From the NCBI GenBank assembly GCA_002391555.1, contig DGFG01000123.1, forward strand, positions 1 through 12,349: a DNA stretch of 12,349 nucleotides, written 5' to 3'. Each line of letters starts with the position of its first letter. Position 1 is the stretch's first letter. A program made the translations under genes and the position numbers. Under the pieces are notes generated by a model. The model made no database searches. It had not been told where the DNA came from and was given only the letters and a program-made list of their open reading frames with translations. This DNA comes from Firmicutes bacterium UBA3906. GTDB taxonomy: Bacteria > Bacillota > Clostridia > Caldicoprobacterales > DTU083. This document shows, one piece after another, positions 6,545-12,349 of the stretch.

Positions 6545-8141
6545 CATCCTCTATTATCCAGGCTCGAATAAGATCAATCATTTGCTCAGGGTTTTCCTTT
6601 GCATAGTCCCTAATACCCTTTTCCAGTTTAATATCTTCACTTTCCTTTTCCTGTGTTACCTTTCTTAAGAGCTCATCTATGGGTAATGGGTCATCTATGG
6701 TAGCTGCAAAAAGTGAGTTCATCTCGCTTGCCCTGGCCTTGGTCTTTTCCTTGCCCCTCACTAAAAGGAGTAAAAGAAAAATAAGCAAGATAGCCCCAGC
6801 TAGACCTATACCACCGTATAGCAATATGGTCCTGCGTAGAGCCGCCTGCCTGTCCTGTTCTGCCTTTCTGGCAGCCTCTTCTTTTGCAATTAAGTCTTCT
6901 ATTTCCTTTTGTATAGACCTGTCAAAGGCTACACCCTCAACACTAATAAGGTCTCCTCTAGACTCGTCAAAGCCTGTAGCAGCCCTTATAATGTTTAGCA
7001 TGGATTCTTTTCTTTCAACTGATAGTTCTCCGTCATAAACCACTGAGGTAGATAGGCGCCTGATCTTTCCAGGTGCCTTTTTTGTATACTGGGTCATCTC
7101 TCCAATCTCATAGTTAACAATGGTCTCACGGGAATAGGACCCCCCATTTGCTAGGTTGCCATCTTCATCTATTACATTTTGTGTGTTGTCATCTATGGGG
7201 CTACCGCCCTCGGCCTTGCCTGAGTCTGGCCCACTTTGATATATTTTGGTTTGCTCGCTACGGATTACTCCCTGAGGATTGTATGTTATAGAGGTGGTTT
7301 CCTCTGCATCAAAGTCAAGGTCTGCATTTACGCTAACTATAACCTTGCCTCCACCAAAGACCATCTCTAGCATCTTTCTAAGGTCTTCCTTTAGGCTGAG
7401 CTCAAATTCCCTCTCAATATTCATCCTTTGGCCTGAGTTTTGCTTGTCCCATATGTCATCACTGTTAGTCGTGATCCCCTGGCTTAGAAGGTTTGCCCTA
7501 GAATCAACTACCCTAACATTTTCCTCTGGCAGGTCCTTTACAGCTCCAGAAACCAAAGAAATAATCCCAAGTATCTGCTTGGCTTCGAGGGCCTTGCCTG
7601 GCTTTAGGGTTAGGATAATAGAGGCTGTAGAGGGCTCCTTTTCCTTTACAAATATAGAGTCCTCGCTAAGTACTAGGTGGACCCTGGCCCTTTCCACTTC
7701 ATCTAGGGACTGGATAGACCTCTCTAGCTCCCCTTCAAGGGCCCTTTGATACATAATCCTCCTATCCGCATCAGTCATGGAATAGCTGGTATCATCGAAA
7801 AGCTCATAGCCCTTACCAGAGTTTGGCAAAGTACCCTCCATAGCCAGGTTTATCCTTAGGGTGTCAACCTGGTCAGCAGGTGCCAAAATAGTAGATCCTC
7901 CATCAGCAATCTTGTAGTCAGTAAAATTTTGGTCCTCTAGTGTGTCTACTATCTGAGCTGAATCCTGAATGGATAGGTTAGTGAAAACTGGTAAATATTC
8001 TGTTTTTCCAATGGTCAAGGGATAAACTATTAAGGCTATTAGCAGGGAGACAAGTATAATTATTATACTTGTTTTCCTAAGTCTACTAAGCCCATCCCAA
8101 GCACCTTTGATTTTAGAAAAAAACTCCCTTATTCGACCCAC
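6537..8141 (-). CDS. fliF: Flagellar MS-ring protein FliF
   Basis: FliF forms the membrane-embedded MS ring on which rotor, export gate and rod are built. It has 534 residues, normal for the family. Two membrane segments are visible, residues 24-44 (IIIILVSLLIALIVY) and about 437-461 (a long Leu/Ile/Gly run ending LLLLLVRGK), flanking a large extracytoplasmic part. This part contains the ring-building motifs LAMEGTLPNSGKGYELFD and YQRALEGELERSIQSLDEVE (about 131-150), and ARVHLVLSEDSIF. A Gly/Ser/Asp-rich linker (302-336) precedes the second ring motif. The cytoplasmic tail ends in NPEQMIDLIRAWIIEDER, the conserved FliG-binding helix. The GTG start at 8141 lies eight bases after AGGAG. Confidence 0.97.
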   Translation of the reverse strand: MGRIREFFSKIKGAWDGLSRLRKTSIIIILVSLLIALIVYPLTIGKTEYLPVFTNLSIQDSAQIVDTLEDQNFTDYKIADGGSTILAPADQVDTLRINLAMEGTLPNSGKGYELFDDTSYSMTDADRRIMYQRALEGELERSIQSLDEVERARVHLVLSEDSIFVKEKEPSTASIILTLKPGKALEAKQILGIISLVSGAVKDLPEENVRVVDSRANLLSQGITTNSDDIWDKQNSGQRMNIEREFELSLKEDLRKMLEMVFGGGKVIVSVNADLDFDAEETTSITYNPQGVIRSEQTKIYQSGPDSGKAEGGSPIDDNTQNVIDEDGNLANGGSYSRETIVNYEIGEMTQYTKKAPGKIRRLSTSVVYDGELSVERKESMLNIIRAATGFDESRGDLISVEGVAFDRSIQKEIEDLIAKEEAARKAEQDRQAALRRTILLYGGIGLAGAILLIFLLLLLVRGKEKTKARASEMNSLFAATIDDPLPIDELLRKVTQEKESEDIKLEKGIRDYAKENPEQMIDLIRAWIIEDER

Positions 8142-8195
8142 TCTTTACTCTCCTATGCATGCCTTATTTTCCCGCCAAGAAAAGATCTTAAACCT

Positions 8196-8486
8196 TTATA
8201 CTTGCATCCTGGTTAACTCTTGGTATGACTCGATTAGCTTGTTTCTAACTTGTACTGCTAGTTCAAAGGCAAGCCTGGCCTCTTCTGCAGCTAACAGTAC
8301 AGAGTGGATATCCTCTGTTTCACCAAGTGCTAGCTGACGACTAGCCTCATCAGCCTTTAACTGTAGCTCATTTATTTTACTTAGCTCATTTTTAAGTAGT
8401 TCTTTAAAATCTGTGTCCTTGGCCGGGGCCTGGTTGTTTGCATTTACCTTGTTTAAATATTGCTGCAGCGCTGGGTTAACTTTCAT
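8196..8486 (-). CDS. fliE: Flagellar hook-basal body complex protein FliE
   Basis: FliE is the small exported protein that joins the MS ring to the proximal rod and is the first rod substrate. The 96-residue length is typical. The conserved C-terminal region is present: EDIHSVLLAAEEARLAFELA followed by VQVRNKLIESYQELTRMQV (about residues 57-96), predicted all helical; the N-terminal 30 residues are polar and linker-like. The ATG at 8486 is five bases after AAGGAGGG, a strong site. It lies 11 bases after flgC and 54 bases before fliF, the standard order. Confidence 0.95.
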   Translation of the reverse strand: MKVNPALQQYLNKVNANNQAPAKDTDFKELLKNELSKINELQLKADEASRQLALGETEDIHSVLLAAEEARLAFELAVQVRNKLIESYQELTRMQV

Positions 8487-8497
8487 GCTAGCCCTCC

Positions 8498-8929
8498 TTA
8501 TCTTCTGCCGATTTCTAGTGCCTTAAGTAGCATACTCTTGGTGGCATTCATTGCTGTTACATTTGCCTCGTAGGCTCTAGTGGCGACAATCATATCTACC
8601 ATTTCATTTAAGATGTTTACATTGGGCATGAGGACATAGCCCTCTTCATCAGCATCGGGATTGCCGGGATCGTATACCCTTTTAAATGGGCTCTGGTCAT
8701 CTTCGATAGCTACTGCCTTAACTCCGCCAAGCTTTACCTTGCTGGCCCCTTGACTATTTATTACCCTGTCAAGATCCTCTCTAAACACTGCGACCTTTCT
8801 CCTATAAGGGCCTCCATCCTCTGTGCGGGTAGTAGTGGCATTGGCTATATTAGAAGCTATGGTGTCCATCCTCAGCCTCTCTGCTGTTAGGCCAGTGGCA
8901 CTTATCCGCATGGTATTAAATACCTTCAT
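8498..8929 (-). CDS. flgC: Flagellar proximal rod protein FlgC
   Basis: FlgC is one of the exported proximal rod proteins that form the drive shaft. The 143-residue protein has the rod-family N-terminus [20 protein letters not shown] followed by [17 protein letters not shown] (about residues 28-44), which is specific to FlgC. The C-terminal helix [20 protein letters not shown] (about 108-127) is the conserved D0 partner helix. The start is ATG 8929 behind a GAAGGG site; only two bases separate it from the flgB stop, so the pair is probably translationally coupled. Confidence 0.97.
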   Translation of the reverse strand: MKVFNTMRISATGLTAERLRMDTIASNIANATTTRTEDGGPYRRKVAVFREDLDRVINSQGASKVKLGGVKAVAIEDDQSPFKRVYDPGNPDADEEGYVLMPNVNILNEMVDMIVATRAYEANVTAMNATKSMLLKALEIGRR

Positions 8930-8931
8930 AA

Positions 8932-9345
8932 TTAACCCTTCCCTTCTGTAATTGCATGGCGTAAGATGTTAATTTTATTGTTAGTCTGCTGTATCAAGCT
9001 ATTGTAAAGTATCTGGTTGGCTGCTAGGTTGGACATCTCCAGGTCAATATCTACATTGTTGCCATCGGCTCTCATTGAGCTACTATTGTCCTCGACTATC
9101 TCTACATCAAGACCTGCACTATTAGATGATCCTATATGCCTCTTGTTTGTAACCTTTAGCTTAAAGCTACTTGGAGAGGCCATCTGCCTCCTAAGCTCTT
9201 GATCAAATACTAGCCGCTTGGCCTTATAATTGGGCGTGTTAATGTTAGCTATATTATTCGATATGGTCTTTTGCCGTAGGCTTGCTGTGTCAAGAGCCCT
9301 TTTCAGTATATTGTAGGTGCCATCAGCCCCTAAAATATTAGACAT
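8932..9345 (-). CDS. flgB: Flagellar proximal rod protein FlgB
   Basis: FlgB forms part of the proximal rod and is exported early. The 137-residue protein shows the signature [20 protein letters not shown] (about residues 27-46) and a C-terminal helix [20 protein letters not shown] typical of FlgB. The ATG at 9345 follows GGGGGTGA by five bases. It is the first gene of the basal-body operon: the gap upstream holds a terminator for the preceding genes and a possible promoter, so transcription probably restarts here. Confidence 0.97.
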   Translation of the reverse strand: MSNILGADGTYNILKRALDTASLRQKTISNNIANINTPNYKAKRLVFDQELRRQMASPSSFKLKVTNKRHIGSSNSAGLDVEIVEDNSSSMRADGNNVDIDLEMSNLAANQILYNSLIQQTNNKINILRHAITEGKG

Positions 9346-9480
9346 CTATATCACCCCCATATAATCCCAAGCTAGTGTTAAGAATTTCGACGTCCTATAC
9401 CTTTTATCCTTCTTTATTGATAAATTTATCGGAAATGATGCCTTTATTTCGACAAAATACGTCTTTCTTCTTGCTTTTGC
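9346..9480 (-). promoter_or_regulatory. Probable promoter region of the flgB operon
   Basis: This stretch lies between the terminator of the upstream genes and flgB, so a promoter is expected here. The best-looking element resembles a motility sigma-factor (sigma-D/FliA) promoter: GAAA (9450-9447), 14 bases, then CCGATAA (9432-9426), one mismatch from the TAAA consensus at -35. A 12-base perfect palindrome GATAAATTTATC (9430-9419) follows. I found no convincing sigma-A promoter. Spo0A-box-like sequences lie at 9448-9454 and, less well matched, 9386-9392. All of this is pattern matching by eye and needs a mapped transcript start. Confidence 0.35.
9448..9454 (-). promoter_or_regulatory. Spo0A-box-like heptamer
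   Basis: TGTCGAA on the minus strand is a perfect match to the Spo0A box consensus TGNCGAA, within the context TTTTGTCGAAAT. It overlaps the -35 part of the sigma-D-like candidate upstream of flgB, where binding would be expected to repress. A heptamer can occur by chance, so this is only suggestive. Confidence 0.3.
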
Positions 9481-9516
9481 ATAAGAAAAGGACCCAAAAT
9501 TCGCTATTTGGGTCCT
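9481..9516 (-). terminator. Intrinsic terminator after the CheX-like gene
   Basis: A perfect 10-base stem, AGGACCCAAA (9516-9507 on the minus strand) and TTTGGGTCCT (9498-9489), with an eight-base loop, is followed on the minus strand by TTTCTTAT. Stem plus T-rich tail in the sense direction of the genes indicates Rho-independent termination of the fliD-fliS-CheX transcript. It lies 86 bases beyond the CheX-like stop and before the flgB promoter region. The opposite strand lacks a T run, so it is not bidirectional. Confidence 0.65.
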
Positions 9517-9601
9517 CTATATGCTCTAAACACCTGATAGGTGGCTTTTAATATTCTTTTATTGATAATCTGCCTTTATTCTTTTTACTTAGGCCCTTAG
9601 C

Positions 9602-10087
9602 CTAGGCCAGGTCCTTTTTTGCCTCTCTTTCCTTTACAGATACATTGATGGCAAGTTGTCCCCATTCACCGATCTCTAAGGGGATTACCAGGGTAGGGTA
9701 CTTACTGGATATCTGGATCTTTTCTCCGGTTAAAAGTGAGGGTGGAGTGATCTCAAAATCGATATTGTAATCTGCCAAAAGGACTCCGGCATTACCCATA
9801 ATCATATTGCCCATCTCGGAAATTGCACTTTTGCCTAGTTCGTCTAGTTCATCTATCTGCATACCTCCAAGCATAAGAGATGCCAGCGACTTGGCTGTGC
9901 TGGCTGATAACTCAAAATATACCTGACCAACGACCTCGCCTACTACACCTACCATAATAACCACATTGGCAACGGACAAGGGTGCCTGTCTTATGTAGAC
10001 CTTACCCAGTTTGGCCTCTGTGTTGCATAAGTCTTGTATCACAGAACGCGCTGCCCCTATGAATGAATTAACATATTCTGCTCTCAT
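9602..10087 (-). CDS. cheX: CheX-like CheY-P phosphatase (CheC/CheX/FliY family)
   Basis: CheX-type proteins dephosphorylate CheY-P and so end the signal to the flagellar switch. The 161-residue protein shows the single family active-site helix SAISEMGNMIMGNAG (about residues 87-101) with the E-x-x-N pair Glu91 and Asn94, plus beta strands such as ANVVIMVGVVGEVVGQVYFEL. One rather than two catalytic motifs points to CheX rather than CheC. The C-terminal segment ends in a strand EWGQLAINVSV and a basic tail. The ATG at 10087 follows GGAGG by five bases. It has a candidate sigma-A promoter upstream and a terminator downstream, so it can be expressed alone or with fliS. A role in methylation-independent adaptation is expected from the family, not shown. 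Confidence 0.82.
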   Translation of the reverse strand: MRAEYVNSFIGAARSVIQDLCNTEAKLGKVYIRQAPLSVANVVIMVGVVGEVVGQVYFELSASTAKSLASLMLGGMQIDELDELGKSAISEMGNMIMGNAGVLLADYNIDFEITPPSLLTGEKIQISSKYPTLVIPLEIGEWGQLAINVSVKEREAKKDLA

Positions 10088-10143
10088 TTATGCCTCCACT
10101 ATAGACGAATCCTCGTTAGTATCTTACTGATCATATATAAACT

Positions 10144-10172
10144 ATTATAAGATAAAAAAATAAAAATCTAAA
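10144..10172 (-). promoter_or_regulatory. Candidate sigma-A promoter of the CheX-like gene
   Basis: A perfect TATAAT (-10, 10149-10144) is preceded after exactly 17 bases by TTTAGA (-35, 10172-10167, four of six matches to TTGACA). It lies in an A/T-rich gap between fliS and the CheX-like gene, giving a leader of about 50 bases before ATG 10087. A/T-rich DNA yields chance matches, so confidence is moderate. Confidence 0.5.
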
Positions 10173-10192
10173 GAGCTTTTTTATTTTCACCC

Positions 10193-10558
10193 CTATATAA
10201 TTTGTGCCCATGTCCTTCTCAGGTCAAGTACCATATCATAGAGCATGTCTACCTTTTCCTTGTCCTTGTGTATATTGGCTGCTACCATTTCCCTGTAAAT
10301 ATAATCGTAAAGGGAATATAAGTTGTCAGATATTTGGCCAGCAGCCGGGTTTAAGGTATCCATTAGACTGCATATTATGTCCTGAGCCTTTACAAGGCTT
10401 TCATGGGCCTTTGGCACATCCTTTGCCTCTATAGCATTGCTAGCCTGCCTTAGAAATTTAAGTGTTCCATCATAGAGCATAAGCAGTAGCCTTCCCTTTG
10501 AGGCTGTGTTGACCTGGTTACTCTCATAGACCTGATATGCATTGTTTAGTTGGTACAT
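10193..10558 (-). CDS. fliS: Flagellin chaperone FliS
   Basis: FliS binds the C-terminus of newly made flagellin in the cytoplasm, preventing premature polymerisation and delivering it to the export gate. The 121-residue helical protein shows the family pattern NNAYQVYESNQVNTASKGRL, MLYDGTLKFLRQA (about residues 27-39), AQDIICSLMDTLNP (about 59-72), and LYSLYDYIYREMVAANIHKD ending in LRRTWAQII. The ATG at 10558 is behind GAGGGAG. It follows the FlgN/FliT-like gene by 33 bases, and fliD is two genes upstream, the usual filament-assembly neighbourhood. Confidence 0.96.
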   Translation of the reverse strand: MYQLNNAYQVYESNQVNTASKGRLLLMLYDGTLKFLRQASNAIEAKDVPKAHESLVKAQDIICSLMDTLNPAAGQISDNLYSLYDYIYREMVAANIHKDKEKVDMLYDMVLDLRRTWAQII

Positions 10559-10591
10559 CCTGATCGCTCCCTCGTTCTTCTATTCTTGTGT

Positions 10592-11062
10592 CTATTTAAG
10601 CTTGTTTAGTAGTATTGACTTACCTTCATCTTGCTTTTTATATATGTCTGTTACCTTTTTGCTGTTATATATATCCCTTAGGCCATCCTTGTAATTTCTA
10701 ATTAGAATCTCCGCACCCTTGCGGTTTTCTTCATCAATACGGTAGATATCCTTGTATAGGGCTTTTATATTTTCTCTAGTTTCTATAATCTGGGCAACCT
10801 TTGGATACCTGCCTGTATCTATTTCCTCTAGGCTGTCTATCATAAACCTTGCCTTTAGCTGGTCCATATTAGAGGCTATGGCATCCTCTGTAGCCTGGAC
10901 ATCCTTTATATGCTTTTGTCTTAGGGCTATGGCCTCATTTAGGCTGCTCACAGACTCATCCCTTATATGGTCCTTCATATCCTGGGTAACCTTTAGTATC
11001 TGGTTTGCATGCTTAAGGTTTGCCTGGGTCAGGTATAAAATTTTGTTTAATATCTCATCCAT
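10592..11062 (-). CDS. Putative FlgN/FliT-like flagellar export chaperone
   Basis: This is a 156-residue, highly charged and almost fully helical protein with no membrane segment or cysteine. The segment SVSSLNEAIALRQKHIKDVQ (about residues 38-57) resembles FlgN-type chaperones, where a helix with an Arg-Gln pair is followed by a long coiled coil, and the C-terminus ends in a flexible Lys-rich segment. FlgN guards FlgK and FlgL, while FliT guards FliD; the position directly after fliD would favour a FliT-like job, but the sequence alone does not decide. The longest frame starts at TTG 11071, which abuts the AGGGG site; ATG 11062, nine bases after it, is the better start. Family assignment is tentative. 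Confidence 0.6.
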   Translation of the reverse strand: MDEILNKILYLTQANLKHANQILKVTQDMKDHIRDESVSSLNEAIALRQKHIKDVQATEDAIASNMDQLKARFMIDSLEEIDTGRYPKVAQIIETRENIKALYKDIYRIDEENRKGAEILIRNYKDGLRDIYNSKKVTDIYKKQDEGKSILLNKLK

Positions 11063-11071
11063 ATTGAGCAA

Positions 11072-11076
11072 CCCCT
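11072..11076 (-). promoter_or_regulatory. Ribosome binding site of the FlgN/FliT-like gene
   Basis: AGGGG on the minus strand lies directly next to TTG 11071, too close for initiation, and nine bases before ATG 11062. It decides for the ATG. Confidence 0.55.
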
Positions 11077-11101
11077 ATTTTAATTAGTATAGCCCTTACT
11101 C

Positions 11102-12349
11102 CTACATACCTAACTGAGAGTATAGCCATTGGCTCTGGGCATACATTTCATTTAAGGCCCTTTCCATAGCTGTAAACTGCCTCCAGTAGTTTTCCTCTCT
11201 TTTTGCAAGCCGGGCCTCTAGGTCCTGAATCCTTCTTTCATAATTAGTAATGCTCGAATCAAGCATGCTGATGCTACTGTTTTTAGTAACAAAGTCAAGT
11301 AGCATGGTAGAGTCAACATTTCTATAAAGCTGCCTGTCATCGCCAGGGCCAGCCTTGTTTATAATCTCCTTCATACCAGCTGCCACATCAGAATAAAGCC
11401 TAGCTATAAGACCAGTGTTGGCTCTTTTCTCATTAGTATCTGTTATCTTAGAGTCAGGCTCCTTAAATAGGAGGTTCATAACCCCATCAATATCAGACCT
11501 TATGGCCTCCCTTAGCTTTGACTCATCTATTACGAGCTTGCCACCCATGGAACCGGCAGCGTAGCCTTCTGTTGTAATCCCTATATCAGTTAGGTGATTA
11601 AAGATCCCGTCTAGGCCCTCAACATTTTGGAATAGGCCTGACCGCATGTTCTGAGAGGTCCTACTGATAATTAAATCGTTGCGAAGTAGTCCACTTTTGG
11701 CCCTTTGCTCCCAAAGCTCAATTTCTTTTTCAGTCATAGCTTCCTTTTGGTCGGCTGTCAAGGGGGGATAATCCCGGTAACGGTTTTGAGTTAGGACTCC
11801 ATTTACATGGTCTATCATTTCATTATAACTATTTACAAAGTCCTTAATCTTGTCTATTATGGACTCCTCATCTGTACCTACAGTAACTGTGGTTTTACCT
11901 ACAGCCTTTATGTTAAGGTCTATATTGTTTATGGTAAACCTGTTAGAAGACATGGTGATGTCGGTTGCTGCTCCAAAATCAAGCCTTGCATCTATTCCAC
12001 TGTAGCTAGTCCCAAGACTTACATCACTCATGGTCTCCCCATCAAAATAGCGCAGCTTTAGCTTTCCAATAAAGCCTTGGCCCTCTATAGGATTGCCCTC
12101 ATCATCGTAGAGGATACTATTGTCATCAACCCTAAGGCTATTGCCTGAACCAGTATCGCTGGTCTGTAGGAAAAACCTATCAGTTGTTGCGTCATAAATG
12201 GCTGTTGCCCCAATCTTTGCATTGTTAATCTGGCTAGCTATAGAGGATAGGGATATATTAGACAAATCCCGTCCCTCAAGCTGTGTAAGCTTTTCAGACC
12301 CTGTAGCATCTGTAACACTTATATAGGCCTGGTCCTTATCTATATAAAG
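11102..12349 (-). CDS. fliD: Flagellar filament cap protein FliD, C-terminal 415 residues (cut by window edge)
   Basis: FliD forms the cap at the filament tip and promotes insertion of flagellin. The frame is open to the right edge, so the N-terminal part (the FliD_N domain) is missing. The visible part begins in the middle domain, with IASQINNAKIGATAIYDATT followed by DRFFLQTSDTGSGNSL, and continues to FVNSYNEMIDHVNGVLTQNR (N-terminal boundary of the C-terminal FliD domain). The segment KLREAIRSDIDGVMNLLF and the final coiled coil RRIQDLEARLAKREENYWRQ, then FTAMERALNEMYAQSQWLYS, are hallmark FliD C-terminal features. The 28 residues upstream of TTG 12265 are in frame and read sensibly, so that TTG is not the start. 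The gene begins beyond the window. Confidence 0.95.
   Translation of the reverse strand, partial: LYIDKDQAYISVTDATGSEKLTQLEGRDLSNISLSSIASQINNAKIGATAIYDATTDRFFLQTSDTGSGNSLRVDDNSILYDDEGNPIEGQGFIGKLKLRYFDGETMSDVSLGTSYSGIDARLDFGAATDITMSSNRFTINNIDLNIKAVGKTTVTVGTDEESIIDKIKDFVNSYNEMIDHVNGVLTQNRYRDYPPLTADQKEAMTEKEIELWEQRAKSGLLRNDLIISRTSQNMRSGLFQNVEGLDGIFNHLTDIGITTEGYAAGSMGGKLVIDESKLREAIRSDIDGVMNLLFKEPDSKITDTNEKRANTGLIARLYSDVAAGMKEIINKAGPGDDRQLYRNVDSTMLLDFVTKNSSISMLDSSITNYERRIQDLEARLAKREENYWRQFTAMERALNEMYAQSQWLYSQLGM

Noticed and set aside
7279..7749. A 156-codon open frame on the plus strand
   Set aside because: It lies wholly antisense to fliF, whose protein is unmistakable. The encoded sequence is Ser/Leu-rich low complexity, as expected from the reverse complement of a codon-biased gene.
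9531..9543. CACCT/AGGTG mini-hairpin after the CheX-like gene
   Set aside because: A five-base stem with a three-base loop and only a short T run is weaker than the 10-base stem 15 bases further on, which explains termination better.
10150..10192. A/T-only hairpin after fliS as a terminator
   Set aside because: AAAATAAAAA and TTTTTATTTT can pair across an 11-base loop and T's follow, but a stem with no G-C pair is too weak to call, and the stretch overlaps the candidate CheX promoter.
12263..12265. TTG as start of fliD
   Set aside because: The frame continues upstream to the window edge with plausible FliD sequence, and the N-terminal FliD domain is missing, so this is an internal Leu codon.
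1..12349. Mobile elements, CRISPR arrays, tRNA or rRNA genes, prophage or defence genes
   Set aside because: No transposase-like protein, spaced direct repeats, cloverleaf-like sequence or defence-type gene was seen; nearly all bases are accounted for by collinear flagellar genes.

Overview
The window is a conventional flagellar basal-body/hook gene cluster from what looks like a Gram-positive, clostridial-type bacterium (Firmicutes/Bacillota; genus not identifiable from the sequence alone). Evidence for this is the low-to-moderate GC, strong AGGAGGTGA-type Shine-Dalgarno sites, several TTG and GTG starts, heavy use of CTA, ATA and AGG codons, and the gene order flgB-flgC-fliE-fliF-fliG-fliH-fliI-fliJ-fliK-flgD-(small flagellar protein)-flgE, which matches the start of the Firmicutes fla/che operon. 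All sixteen genes lie on the minus strand, so transcription runs from the right end of the window to the left.

Right part (about 12349 to 9602): the C-terminal two thirds or so of the filament cap fliD, cut by the window edge; a small FlgN/FliT-like putative chaperone; fliS, the flagellin chaperone; and a CheX-like CheY-P phosphatase. The CheX-like gene has a candidate sigma-A promoter of its own and is followed by a hairpin plus T-rich stretch that looks like an intrinsic terminator. These genes serve filament assembly and chemotaxis signal termination.

Centre and left (9345 to 1): the basal-body/hook operon. flgB, flgC and fliE encode proximal rod and rod-MS-ring connection; fliF the MS ring; fliG the rotor switch; fliH, fliI and fliJ the export ATPase complex; fliK the hook-length ruler and export switch; flgD the hook cap; then a conserved but uncharacterised flagellar-operon protein; and flgE, the hook protein, cut by the left edge. 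Genes are packed tightly, with several stop codons buried inside the next gene's ribosome binding site. The 256-base gap before flgB holds the upstream terminator and a plausible promoter region with a Spo0A-box-like sequence.

Several starts are best moved from the longest open frame: flgD, fliK, fliJ and fliH each appear to begin at an internal TTG preceded by a strong Shine-Dalgarno site, fliG at an internal ATG, and the FlgN/FliT-like gene at an internal ATG. I see no mobile element, CRISPR array, RNA gene or foreign island, and no clearly new biological system. The most interesting points are the uncharacterised protein between flgD and flgE, the run of TTG starts, the altered DDR-type motif in FliG, the regulatory-looking gap before flgB, and the unusually high CTAG density in fliK.
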